Source: Quillaja saponaria
Taxonomy: Eukaryota; Streptophyta; Magnoliopsida; Fabales; Quillajaceae
Assembly: GCA_029379385.1 (NCBI GenBank)
Contig: CM055605.1
Span: 6,669,001-6,733,000, forward strand
DNA length: 64,000 bases
Direction: 5' to 3'
In this document: one piece after another, positions 33,799 to 47,220 of the stretch
Layout: each line of letters begins with the position of its first letter
How positions within the stretch are numbered: the stretch's first letter is position 1
The notes under the pieces: generated by a model
The model's input: only the letters and a program-made list of their open reading frames with translations
Told to the model about the DNA's origin: nothing
Databases searched by the model: none
Position numbers and translations under genes: made by a program

Positions 33799-36700
33799 GC
33801 CAAATCATAGCAGATGGTCATGTGGGTGTTGGTTTGGTTCTTCCTACATGTTTGTAGATTGTTAGCAGCATACGAGGGGAGATTTACCTGAGGGATTGCA
33901 GATGTGTCCCCGGAATCTCCTTCTCTCTTTCTACAGCACTTTGTTTTTTCTTCTTTCTTCTTTTTTTTTTTTTCTTTTTTTTTTTTTTAAGTGAGAGCTT
34001 TTGTGGGACCAGCTTGTAGCTTTCGGGTAATTTAGAATTGAAGCTCAGCTGGTTTCTGCTCACCGTGCATGTTGATATGGAACAAAAATAGTATAAAATT
34101 ACGATTTTAGATTTGATGTGCATGTATCACCATGTTTATCCCTGTAATTTTCCTGTTCCATACAGTTCTGTGTATTGTAAATACAGATTTTATACTTAAA
34201 AATAGCCCACTATCCTCTAGTATTCAATCTATCTTCTTTGTTCAAATATAAATGCATGTCTTTTTACTACTCCTGTGTATTTCTGTATTACCACACAAAT
34301 AAGTCCATTTATGCATGCATATACTCGACAATGTACGCAAAAGGAAAAATATTCAATCACTATAGATGATTACAAACACAGACTATCACATTTTTAAATC
34401 AGCAAGTCACATCATGTACATAGTCTATTCTATACTGTGTCTTTCAGCAGGTTCAACTTTTTTTTGATTGAGAAAGATGATAGTGGCATTTGTATTAGTT
34501 TCATCCACTGACCAATCAGACTTTGAAACGTAATGCAAGGGTGACCTCCAAAATCAACAAGTTGAAGCATATTGAATTAAAGTCACTGAATGTCAATTCT
34601 CAACCAGGAGATGATTGTTCTGTAAGTCAACTTTGCAAAAGTTTCAACTTTATGTAAGATTTATTTTTACAAATAGATGCAAATTTGATATTGTATTGAA
34701 GATGACAAATTGTAATTGGACTTAATAGTTCAAATTGCACTTTATCCATGAGTCTAAATAATTGAGGGAAAGGAAGGTCTCTCCACCAAAATGGTCCATC
34801 AAAAACGATGAAGCTCTGCATTTTGTCAAGCATTTGATAAAATGACTTTGATGAGAGACCTATATGATGGGCTATTCTGTTCACTAAGTTTGCAATGTGG
34901 GAAAGTATGTAAGGATTGTGTCTTATCTAGTTGTTCAGTGGCTTGGCATTTTTGGGGTTTCCTTCATTCATAGTGCAACTCAGTGATGGCCTTTCATTAA
35001 TTTCTTTTATATTGAGAAGATATGGCCATTATGCAATTTGTGCTCATTGAAGTTGAAATCAAGATGAGGCTAAAGTCAGACTCTGTCATAAACCATTTCT
35101 TCCATTGCCTAATCAGGTAATCACAGACTAGTCGTACAATAATTATATTTATTTTAATTGGATCTATTTGGACATCAAACACTAACATAAATTGGTTATA
35201 GTAATAGGTCATTGAAAGCCTTGAATTGCTTTGTTGATTTTCCAACCAAACTCTGAATGCCTGAATATTCATCACTACTTGTTTCCAAGGGTGGGAAACA
35301 AAGTTCTCTGTAAACATATTCTCATGCAAAAATATCTAGAAAATGTCTAGCCAGTAACTCAAACATAGATACGGGATAATATTTTTCTAACAAAATAAGA
35401 CCTCTATTCATTTCTCGTTTTATAATAAATGTCAGTTTGAAAGTAAGTACCTCAGAGAACAAGGACATTAATTTTGCCTATAGAAATTGTTTTTAACAGG
35501 ATTGAACTGACCACTAAATCATCCAACATATTTTTTTACAAGAAAACAGATAGAAACCAGAATTGAAGCTGACTATGACATGGGAATGAGACTGTGAGAC
35601 ACATTCTAATGGCCTAGAGGTTTTTCAGGATTTCTTTAGGAAAACAACGTAACACACTTAAATTGCTAGCTAAGCAACTTTATCAGATTATAGTATATAA
35701 AAATGCGTCATATACGCGACAAGCAGACGATACCAGAGAGATGTTTCAAATTTCAACCACATACATAAACTAAACCTTCTGTTTTTTATAGCAGAAGGTG
35801 TATACGTTTTGGTAGACAAAAAATAATGTTAAAAAACAATGCAAACAAATGTATTAGGAGCACATACCAGCTATGAAACCTCACCAACCTGCTCAAAAAA
35901 AAAAATGAAAAAAAAAAAATGATACTTTTCTGCTAAAAGGTTCTATAAATTAATGCTATGTGCCCTTTCAAGCAGTTACAACTCACAACCACAAAGTAGA
36001 AGATTCTACAGTACCCACAAGGCCTAAGAGGCTATAATTATTTATGTTTCTCATATACAACTCCAAAATCCTAAATCACAATGACAGAATTGACTGTTTG
36101 TTTGACTCATTATGATGCAAACTGAGAATGCTGCTTTCCGCCGAAACCTTTGAAAGCTTCACGCTAGCCAAAACAGAAGAGACCCAACAGACAACAGTTA
36201 CTACGTGTCTACACCAGGAAAATAATTAAGAAAAGGTTCAACTTTTCTCTCTGTTTTTCTAAAAAAAGCTAAACCACGGACGCAAATGTTAGCTTTTGTC
36301 TTGCATCAAAATTACACGTGTGGAACATTAATGTTCAACAAATTATGCAAAAAATGAACTCAGATTTCTTTCTCCATGTGGAAAGTGGAAACCCCAGGGC
36401 AGAGGAAAAATATTCTATGAAAGAGACAATCCTACATGTTACATGCAGCTAATTTTTTTTCTTGGACTCCTCCACCTTATAGTTTATACTCACTAACCAC
36501 TTGATCTTGTGGTTATTTTTTAGGCAGGTGTCCATTTGTATACACAAAACTTTCTTCATCATAGAATGGTGCATGACGAACAGTGTGATGTATTTAGTTA
36601 TTTAGGTAGAAAGTAATAGAGTATCTGCATATTTTCTATATAAAACACTTCCAAATCCAATAACAGCCCCACTTTCCTGAATTAGTATCCAAAAACTGAG

Positions 36701-39700
36701 AATCAGTAACCTGTGTCATTTTCCTAGCAATCAAATTAGGTAAACATACCAAGGAACTAAAATTTTTAAAAGGTGCAGATAAAGCACCCCACAAAGACCA
36801 CACGCTAGTGCTAAGCATAGAAGCACCAAGAAACGTGGGGGTTAAATCTTTTTAAGCATTGTTATAATGAAAGCTCTGTTTAGGAGAGAAAATTCAAGTG
36901 GGCGTCACACCACGTTCCACATCTCCTACTTTTGAAAATCATGTAACATACATTTTCCAAGATTAATTAGGTCAGACTTCATTCACTATGATGCTCTATA
37001 TTTGGTAGCATGAAATTTGAAAGAAAAAAAATAAATTCACCTTTTCATTAATTCTCCTTTTGTTGTCATTTCAGAAAATAGTACTCGTCTCCATTTTCAT
37101 TTCTTCTGATCAGTTTCACTCACAGCAAGATGATTAGTGCGTGATGTCACTCTACTCGTTATTTTGATCTCCTCATCCATCTAGAAGTTTCTAGCTTAAT
37201 AACTCTGCACTAAATTCCATTAATAACGGCCAAAAATCAATCTCATGACATGAGACATGCACGCAATATAATATTTTATTGGCATATGCGTGAGACTAAT
37301 TAATGGCGCATAGTAAGCATTTTCCATAGATTTCATATGGAAAAGACAACATCCTCAATCAAAATTCAATTAGGTGACTGGCAGGGGAGACATGCATCAA
37401 CATTTACTCATGTCAGCAACCAATTACACATGCCAGATACGTTTCTATATGAATTATTAACAAAGTTCAAGTGGTGAGATGATTCATTTCAACTATGTCT
37501 GCATAAACTCTGACATAACTTACAGTGATTGCAACATGTGGCTTATAACTTTTTCATCACCTGGTGAAGCTTCCCAGTTTCAATCACGTTTGACAAGTTC
37601 CAAGAGGTGTCTTTCCCTATATTTATTTGATCCAGCTCGGTTCTGAAGTGTAAAAATGTGCTTCCATATGTGTATATTGTATAAGCTAGCTAGAATAGGT
37701 GGTCTAGAAAGTCCCTAGGATTCCATGCATGGAATTTTATATGCAATCTAAATGGATGACCTAAGAGCAGAGGCATACAATTGGTGGTGGAAGCTAAACC
37801 ATGCGTCATCCAAAGCTGTACTCTGTCAATAGACTCTATACCCAATATATATATAAGGAAACACATCCCAAAAGATGTTTCAGACCACATATTTGAAGCT
37901 CACTGCTTCTGTTTCAGACGCACAGAAATGTGGTAGTAGACACTGTGACATGGAGCATGACATTAACATGAAAACAACAGAAGCAAACTGATTGACTAGG
38001 TTTTGATAAGTGTCTGATACGTGACTAGTAAAAGAATTGAACAATTGTCAAATTCTTAAATTACTTAAGTTGTGATTACAACATACAATACATCTATTTA
38101 TACTAATACAGGACAAAAAAAATCAATAACTTAACTAAGTGATATATATTATTTGAATACATAATCTTATTTTAAGATTACAACAGAATAAGTTGCACAT
38201 GTGATTAGGTAAGAGCTGTAACAAAGTTATAAAAGACTATGGAGTTTTTACTCCAATACATAGAACCCAAAGCTACGTATGCTACATGTTTAATTTAGCC
38301 TCACAGTGTGTACATATCCTTAGCCGACCCTAATTAGTTTGAGATTTTAAAACTTAGTTGAGTTAAGTATGTACATATCCATCAATACAAAATTCTTAGA
38401 CTCGAAAGATTTAGAAATTGTTGGAGTGACATATAATTGCGTCAAGTCTAACATATAATCATTGACGTTATCAAGGGATGTATTAATTTATATATAAACA
38501 CGTACAGATCAGTATAGTTTGCCTAAAACTTCTAGTAGATTTTCCTTTTCCTTTTCCTTTTTTTATGACATTCTTAGCCCTGCAAGTGACAAGCTCGTTA
38601 AGTACAGTAACCCTGTTGTTGGAGAAGAAAGAGTCGGTTTTGTTATCTTACATTCAAAATCTTTTCATATTTTTCTCATATGTTATATATGTATTCCTCA
38701 GACATGCCAATGTGATCATTTTCTGCATGACTGCGTTACAGTTTTATCTATTATCCTTACATGTTTTTACACAAACATAAGTTGGAAATGTTTTCCTTAA
38801 TTGAAATGTTTTTAGAAGTTAAAGGATCAAAATAAAAATTTCATTTAACTTTTTTATCTTTTAATTTATACAAACAGGCCATTCAGGGAGTTTTCGTATT
38901 CTCCAAAGACTTTTAATTTTAATAGGTGATCTTTGAATTTTTACCAAAAAATAATTGTACCTTTGAATTGAGTCATTATGTTAAACAAAGGAATGCAAAG
39001 AAAAGCATTACCATTTAATATGCTACAAAGAATGAAAGTGGAAAAAAAGAATTCTGGCAATCAAATGTGAAGTCTTTTTTCTTCTTCTAAGTTTTATCAT
39101 AAAGAGTTTACTTCTAATGTTCCATGCTGGAAGTCACTCCATCACCTATTTTAAATTTATAACCAGAATACGTTCGGAATTTGCTAGGAGCCTTTATTGG
39201 CTAAAAAGTGCTTTATTAATGATACGCAAACCAAATACACAAATATTACCTCCACTTACTACCCTTTTCTGCTTAAAGTTAGTTTTCATTTCTAGAAAGA
39301 GGTATTTAACTCTTGTCACTTGTAAAGAGTAAGTTCTTTTAGTAATATTAGTATCAGATGGATCTCGAACCTACTGCGTTATTGATTTGGAGGACCCAAA
39401 ACCAAAAAGGACAAGTTTTAATTTGATTGATACCAATATTTGTTAAAACTCAAAAGGAGTGCACTTCTTACGAATTGTATTTCTCTTCCAAAATATATTG
39501 TAAGATACAAAAGCAGCAGAGACGAAATTGTCAGTTGCACATAGGTAAGATAAACATAGAAACTTAGCCTACATAGAGCTTAAACCCCTCCTTCCTCTAA
39601 TCAGACAAGGGATTAACTCACCCAGACAAAAAATTAGAGCGACGAGCAAGGTTATTTGCACAATCACTTACACAACCAAATAAAATCCAGAACTCCTAAT

Positions 39701-40018
39701 CTGTTACCTAGGATTAAAACCTACCAACAAATTTAGTTTTCATAAATAGGTTTGGAAAAAAAAAGCTCAAAATGTCATCACTCGAATAAATAAATGGTCC
39801 TTAACCCATTGCAGCAAGTAAAAAATAGAGTTACTGACGGACCATCTTAATTTGCAGAATTCAGATGGGTGCCACATCATATCATAAAAGATGTTTGAAA
39901 TGCACCCAACCCAGAGCAAGAGTAAGATTTTGAAACATACGATCACAAATTGACCAAATCAGTCTCAGCCAAAACAGAAGTAGCCTGAAAAATGATGGGC
40001 ACCTTGCCGAGAAACACT
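33799..40018. other. Gene-poor interval between NCED and bystin copy 1
   Basis: The first 400 bases are the NCED 3' region, with a pyrimidine block and poly-T tract at about 33950-33990. Beyond that, minus-strand open frames at 34627-34884 and 34997-35329 have no domain I recognise. A stretch at about 37990-38220 (ATTGAACAATTGTCAAATTC, ACATCTATTTATACTAATAC) has the flavour of a Copia-type LTR edge but no second end. The rest shows nothing I can name. Confidence 0.55.
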
Positions 40019-43000
40019 TCAGTCCTCCTCCATAGGTACATCTGGAATATCGAACCTATCTTCTTCAATAGTCTTGTTAATCACAGAAACAGGAGAGGGT
40101 ATTGGGATGTCAAGGAAACAAGAAAATAGGCAATATATATGGACCCTAGGAGAAATATCTCACAGTTGATTCATAACTAGTAAATAAAATGTATAAGATA
40201 AAGATGCAATTTAGAATGAAGGATGTAGACAATTGTATCTCAAACAAACATGAAAGCCAAACAATATTACCCAACATTTACATCATAATATTATCCATAA
40301 TATTATTTTTGGTGAATAAGATTTCAAAATGTACAGAAGTATATGTTTCTGAGGATAAACTTTTCTCACAAGCATTCCACAAAAAGTTTACTCAAATCAC
40401 ATAATGGAAAGACACGATTGAAAATGCAGGAAGCTCAAGTTATTGAACCAAAAAGTATTTCTAAAGTGTGTTTTCTGATGCAGTTGTCAATAGATTCCAA
40501 TTATTTCCTACTCCCAAAAGTACCACTGTGATTCCCTAGTAGTCACCTAAAAGTGCTGGCTCAAAGTTTGATTTGGCTTTTTGGAGCTAATTACAAATTA
40601 TGAAGAGATTTTGACAAAGAGGGTTGAGGCCTTATGGAGGAAACCAAAAAGATAAACTTCCTAAGATATTTCTCACATTCTTCATATTATTTCAGTTCCT
40701 AACTTTCTTCTCATTACAATACCCAAAAGCCAGCGTACTTTGTTCACATATAACCTTTTCATAAATCATACCCCTCCATTCATCACTAACTAAAAGATGT
40801 GATACAATATGCTTAAACCTAAGAAGAGGAATCCAGTACAGCAGGACACAGCATGAAAACCACATGAATGTGTATAGGGCTGTGTTTGTATATATTAGAA
40901 ACAGAGAGCACAACAAATAAATAGATAAAAGCAAAGGATATCCAATGACATAAAATCATCCTCCTTTTCACCACGATTCCGACTATTATTTAGCTCCCTG
41001 CTGATTTCAGGAGTAACCTGTATTTGAAGTGGAAAATAAGATTCTATCCTCCACAAGTCCAAAGGAAAATTACAGAAGCACAAGACAAAGCTCTTACTAG
41101 TTTATGCTTTTGCTTTTCAAGTAGGATTCTTAGGTCATCCTTATCTTCCTTCAGCAATTCATTTTTATACCTGAATGAATATTAAACAACATATTAATCT
41201 TAAATCAAGAGATACATCCAGAAGGAGAAATGCATATCTTGGTTATGTATTAATAAATAAGATGCATGTGTACTGTAACAAGAATATTTAGGGAGAAGCC
41301 AACCAATAATTAGACAGGAAAGGTGGCCACATACATTACACTTGTCAAACATAAATAAAAAAGTTATTTGAAACTTTACTTTGTTTGCATCCCCAATTAG
41401 GCCAACAGCTCAAATCACTAACCCCTTTTTTTCTTTTTGGTAGACTGGAAAGAGATAATCACTTACCTTTGAATGAAAGCAAGAAGAGACTGATGCCAGA
41501 TAACAGGCATCATCCTTGTATCCTCAAGAAATCTCATAAAGTGATGAACAATGGCATCAACTACTCGATATGGCAAAGCATATTTCTTTTCCAAAAGAAG
41601 CTTTATGAAATAGCTGCAAATATTTAACAACAAAAAAAATTATCAAGAAGTTTTCAAAACATTTGCAACAAAATTAGAGAGGGTTATGGAAAGATAACTC
41701 TCTAATTAATTATTTCAATATCAAGAAATTAAAAATACTGACTTAGCATGGATATCATCATCATACCATACCTAAAGCAACATTATGACTTCAACAAATA
41801 CCAATCACCTTGTTTGTCCACTTCCAAGGATCACTTTCCTCTTATTTATTTCTTTCCCTCCATTTCCATCTTCTTTCTAGAATAAATACTCAACCAAAAT
41901 GAATATTATCTCTCAAGGGTTGGCTAAAGGAATCCTCATTTTTCAAAGAAACAGTTAAGTTCACTTGAAAGTAAATAGGATATCCACATAATCTCTCATG
42001 CCATCATCCTATAATCCAAAGTAACATTCTCTGCTACATATTTGTTTTTCAAAAAAAAAAAAAAAACATTACATATAACCTTTTCCCTCTTTTTATTTTT
42101 TTTCTGAATTGAATCTTCTCACTCTTCCACGAAAGCACTCATATATCATCACTACACACCATCAAAACCATCACTAGAGAGTTTTCCTCATCTTATTAAA
42201 CCTGGACATTTTGATTCCCATCTAGCAATTTTACAAAACCAAACATTCTAAACCATAAAGCAATTTTTGAATTCAACCATGAACCATTACATCATAAGCG
42301 GGCAGCACTTCCTTTTCCCTTTTTTTTTGGCCAGGTAAGTGCAATTCTGACAGGTTTTCATATTTTTAAACTCAAAAAGTAGAAGAAACTCAATCTTCAT
42401 ACTCTTAAGTGTTTTCTTAAATATCATAGACCCATTCAAAAACCTCCCACACATGATAACACTATGAAAGACAATTAGACCAATTTCAGACAAACAAATT
42501 GAACCTCATATCTGCCTCATTGGTTTAAACAGGAATAAAGTTACACAATTGAATACCTTGTTGTCCCACAATATTCCATCTGTGCAAGTTTCAACAATGC
42601 TACGCTGCAAATCCATCCAGAATTTGGGTCAGAAATTATAAGCCTAAGTTTAAATCAACCATTTAAACAAGGTCTTAACGAAAAATTTGTATTTCAAGCT
42701 ATAGCCCAAAGATAATAAAGGAACCCTTACAGGGAAAGGGAAAAAAAAAAAAAAAAAAAAACAAAAAATGATTCAAATTTTTTTATGTGAACACAGTTGA
42801 GAGGAATAATAGGTTTAAAGTACAGAATACCATTATATAATAACAATAATGGGAGGAGTACACTGTTGTAGCTCTTTCAAACAGATATCCATTTATAAAT
42901 GAAAATATGCCCATCACTTTATCTTAGAATGTAAGTTAACTGCATTCTCAATTAAACCCAGAAAACTCAACCCCTGCCCTCATGGCTTATGGGCTATGGT

Positions 43001-45341
43001 CACCCTCATAGCTGGTAACCCACACCTAAGAGCCTTCTGCCAGGAAAGTTAAAACTACATACACTTTTCATTACACAGGTTTTTATGCTTACAGCATGAA
43101 GTTGACCTACTTGACATACCTTGAATGAAGTGGAGGAATGGAGACCTTTTGCAAAATGCTCCCAATAATAACTGCTTCTCTGAGAGTGCATGTGCGTGAC
43201 TACATAATTAAATGATGTTATTAGGAAAACAAGGAAGGTGAGAACCATTTCAGAACCAAGCATCTAATTCTAGAAGCTTCTTGATCCAAAATGCATCACA
43301 ATAAGCTTTAAATAAGAACAACATATTAACTGGAAATCATGAAAATTATAAATAAAGAATATACTCATCAGTCTCAAGCAGATCTCCAGTAAGTAAAATT
43401 GATTATTTTATAATAAATACTGGATATTGTTGTGATGAATGGAAACCTAAAATTTGATTAATATTTTTTTCCAATATTTAGAATAATTAAAATCTGTAGC
43501 ATTTTACATAGCAGACATTTCTTTTGGGACAGGGCCGTTCAGCAGTCAAGGTGAAAATAATCATTTTTTCTTTCTCTAAAAAGACACTTGTAGAAAAAAG
43601 GTACCGCAATAAAATAACAAATCCTAGTTTCCTAATCTTTAAATTTAGGTCTAATCTCTAGTGTCCAAAACAATCCAAGTAAGAAACACGAGGTACATAA
43701 AAAATGAAATTAAGCAGATGCTGCAGCATAATGAAAATTGAAGAAAACCATGCAAGAATAGCTACCTCACAAAGGGGAAACAATATTCCCTTAAAAAATG
43801 CTGCGGGTTTGTACAGAGACTTCTTTAATGCTTGATATAGAGCAAAATGCAGTCGCTTGTTCTTCCTTATATCCTCTCTCACACGCGGAAGCAAAACAAG
43901 CTTGTAGAAGCGTTCTGCCTTTTTAGGACCCAAATTAGATGCAAAAATTCTAGTGGCTTGGTACATTGCATTTGGTGACCAGTTCTCAGGTTCAGTCAAA
44001 TACAAAACATCCTCCCAGAGTTGCACTGACGGGATATGTTTGAAAGCTTTGGGTATTTTGCCTGCAGTATATCTGCTAAGAGCTGTCCCAACTCTGCATG
44101 GTTTTCACGTAATCATAATCAATATGAAAATCTTAGTAGTGTTATTCACAAAAAAATTTGTCCAATAATTCATTTATATGATGTATCCACAGTTATTGAG
44201 AGGTCTTATACATTTTTCTATTAAAAAGGGCAAATTATCTAAGAACCTCAAATTAAATTTTCTCCTCAACCCTATAGCATGCCAAATCCTTCTCTTAATG
44301 TAAGAGGTGAACAGAAAGATTACCCTTTATACATCTCTATTATAGTATCATCCAACTTTGGTAATGGTCGACTTTCTGCAAATGAAATAAAATGTTAACG
44401 AAAAGATTATGACGAAAAAAAGAAAAGAAAAAGTAAATCCAATCTTTAATACTTTTTTAAGCAAGGTTATGCTAAAACTTAGTTTAAAAAATAAAAAGAA
44501 AAAACTAGAATACAAACAACCTATTAATTTAGATTTAATTCTACCTGAAACAACAGTTGCATCCTTTTCTTTTATTTTTTTAACAATTATATCAGCAAGT
44601 GTCTGCTGCCGACCAGCTTCCTTTGATAAGAATGCCTCCAATAATCTCTCATCATCCTCGTCAATTTGTTCCTACAGCTCGCAAGTGAAAAAAGAACAAT
44701 AGATAAAGAACGTTTCAACTTCAAAATGATTATTTGGGAGAAAGAAGAACACACCAAAGGTAAATTATACTAAATTGAGGTTCAGCAGAAAATCTTCCAT
44801 CAAATTCTCTTTGATTCCCTATTCTCATAGAATGAACATTTGAGATGTCTCTAAAATCTTCAACATTAAATACTCATCCAAATAAAATTGCATGTTCAGT
44901 TTTATCTCTAAGTAGCAATGGGATATAGAATTCAAATTCCAATTAGCAACCACCAGGAAAAAAAAAAAAAAAAAAAAAAAACCCAAATGTAAGCCAAGTA
45001 ATATAATTTTGGCAAAAGTTACTCACTTCATAATCACTAAGTTGACTCTGAGTTTCATCGAACCCAGAAAATTCATCGACATCCTCTTCTTCAACCTTGG
45101 GCGGTTCTTCAACAACAAAGAAGGAATGATTCATATTCTGTTGGGGATCAGCCTCTTCCTGAACCTCTTTCTGCTGAAGCAAAGCTTCCTTCAAGATTTT
45201 CGAACTCATGCCTGACGATATCAGCTTCTCTTCCTTTTGGTGTTGTTTGGGAGCTTTGGATTGCTTCTTTGAAGCTACGGACTCATTTCCTTCTGGAAGG
45301 AATGGCTCCGGATTCTGATGCCTGTTCTTCCTCTTCCCCAT
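40019..45341 (-). CDS. ENP1: Bystin, 40S ribosome assembly factor, copy 1
   Basis: Ten coding exons: 45027-45341, 44545-44671, 44324-44375, 43766-44093, 43120-43199, 42557-42604, 41467-41613, 41098-41170, 40942-41017, 40019-40098, giving 441 residues in one frame, the normal bystin length. The N-terminal third is charged and low in complexity ([10 protein letters not shown], then acidic EEEDVDEF). The conserved bystin domain begins near [10 protein letters not shown] and includes [69 protein letters not shown] and [16 protein letters not shown]. Bystin/Enp1 is a nucleolar and pre-40S assembly factor needed for 18S rRNA processing. Nine splice sites were readable; the first eight introns are GT-AG, the last fits U12-type AT-AC. 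An upstream in-frame ATG at 45377 is possible, but the start at 45341 matches copy 2. A tandem paralogue lies upstream on the same strand. Confidence 0.95.
40099..40941 (-). other. U12-type AT-AC intron, bystin copy 1 intron 9
   Basis: The intron starts ATATCCTTT (a full match to the U12 AT-AC donor ATATCCTTY) and ends TTCCTTGACATCCCAATAC. TTCCTTGAC fits the U12 branch-site consensus TTCCTTRAY, with the branch A about 11 bases from the terminal AC. No GT-AG pair near either edge keeps the frame into the conserved C-terminus. Length 843 bases; it interrupts codon 416 after its first base. Confidence 0.85.
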
Positions 45342-47220
45342 TGATGAATGAAACAAAGCAATTCCCTCGCTTATCACTCCCCAAAACCCTTCCTTTCCCC
45401 CTAGAACCCTAAACTGATAGAGAAGGCGGCAGCAAGGAGGTTTGCTAGAGGCAGCTAAATATTCTTTTATTATCTACTATTTATAATTTGCTGAATGTAC
45501 TTCTTTATGAAAAATAATTTTAATTATTACTTATAGTTTTTGTTTGGCCCAAATAAAATCTTATTTTGTTGGAGACCCATTAACAAGAAATTTTAAAAGT
45601 AAAACGTATTTATGTAACATAAACTTTCTCTTCTTTTTTTTTCCTTGTCAAATGTATTCGGATCGATTTTTACAAATAACTCAAAATTAAACTCTCAATC
45701 AATTCACTTTTTGAGTACTGTGTTAAACTAATCCATTGTTAATAATTTTATTTTATTTGTTAACAACTCTTGACAAAATAATTAAGATAGTATAGCATAG
45801 ACTAGTAAATATAAAATTAAATTAAAGCTTGACATAATGAGTTAAGAGTGTGTTCGCTATATTTTTAGTTTGTTAACAAGTTTGAACTAAAATAAATATT
45901 GTATGTGGAGTGTTAAAATTGGATAAAATCGAGATTTAAAATTTACATTTTAGTGAGTGATTTATAAATGAGATTATCTATTTTTAACCTTAATGAGACA
46001 TATTCATGATTTTCGAGCCTTGAAATAAAAGGGATGGTTACTTTTTTGAATGAGAATGTAAAAGTAAATTGTTTTTTCAATTGTCATATTTGAGAGATTT
46101 TTTGTAATCTCTGCCATCATGTTGAATATGAAACTCCCTTGTTGCTCAATTTGAAAATATTAACTTCAGCCTCGTAGCTATCTGCTGCCTGCTAGGAAGT
46201 AACAAAGTTGCTGATTGTATAGCTAGAGTTACAAGAGGGATGTGATCTTTTATTTGAATCTCTAATAAGGAATCTCATCCCATGCTCATGCTTGTTGGTC
46301 TTTTTCGTTAACAAATGTAAGCTTCTGGTTAGTATTGAGAAAGAATTTGCAATAATCTCTTACAAAGAGTTGTTTCTGTAAATAATTTGACTTCACTTTC
46401 GTATCGAGTATCATAACGCCATCGTCGACCAGTACCTCATCATATGTGGAGCTCAAATTTGTAGATGAATGACATGTTGTGCATGTAGTTTAGGTATTTC
46501 ATTTCATAAACTTAGGCAGGTTTTATATCAATAGAGAGCCGACTTTCAGAATCCTAATAAGGCTCTGGCTCTGGCACTTTCATCTCCAAAACAACCAATC
46601 AATTGAAACAAAGAATAATAAGCAAAGTCAGAGTTAAGTAAAATTAGTGTTGAATCAAAACAGAAACAAGTGCTCTACATCTCGAACCCAGAAGATAAAA
46701 AGCTTTTACTAGCGAAGTCACAAGCAATTTGTTCAACTTCAGGTACAGTCACCTTAAGCGATGAGCACAAGATTGCATTTCTCCAGTAACATTAAGAGTT
46801 TATGCTATAGAGAAACCATTGAAAGGCCTGAAACAGAAATTTACTTCAATTAGTAATTGACTGTTAAATAAGTTAAGTAGAAGCTGCTGAATAAAATTGA
46901 ATTACAGGACATATTAAAACGAGTTCAAAGATGAAGTTTGGAACATTGCATCTCTATTCCGCTCCCTCTCCCGAATAAACACACATTCACAGATGAGTGA
47001 TAGATTGTGCGGATGATAAGGTTATGTGTCATTACCCCTGCTTCAACTTTTTTAAGAATAAATGGGTAAATGATATCCGAACCAAGGGCAATTTGAAGCA
47101 TAGGCAGCATCATACCAAGCAATGAAACAGTAGTACTCTAGGCACCACAAACTTAAGGACCACAAGTCCACAAGCACAAGATGTAAACTAAAACATGAAA
47201 TCATCCTACCCATCAACAAA
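45342..47220. other. Spacer between the two bystin copies
   Basis: AT-rich; contains an RNase H-like relic at 46150-46245 (separate entry) and, near the copy 2 end, the probable 3' untranslated region of copy 2. Nothing else recognised. Confidence 0.55.
46150..46245 (+). pseudogene. RNase H-like retroelement relic
   Basis: A frame ending at 46245 reads FENINFSLV, then GSNKVADCIARVTRGM and a stop. The second part resembles the end of the RNase H domain in plant LINE-type elements and related proteins (xxGNxVADxLAR). The frame stays open some way upstream but without recognisable catalytic motifs. About 30 residues survive; the identification rests on one short motif. Confidence 0.35.

Noticed and set aside
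34627..35329. A gene from two neighbouring minus-strand open frames
   Set aside because: No domain, no convincing splice sites joining them and no family resemblance.
38519..38800. 93-residue open frame after a TATA-like sequence
   Set aside because: It would start with a non-ATG codon, is rich in Phe/Ser from pyrimidine runs and has no recognisable domain.
40900..40945. Ordinary GT-AG splicing or read-through at the end of bystin exon 9
   Set aside because: Read-through gives [13 protein letters not shown] and a stop, losing the conserved tail. The nearest GT (TAT/GTCATT) is a poor donor and no AG lies next to the last exon.
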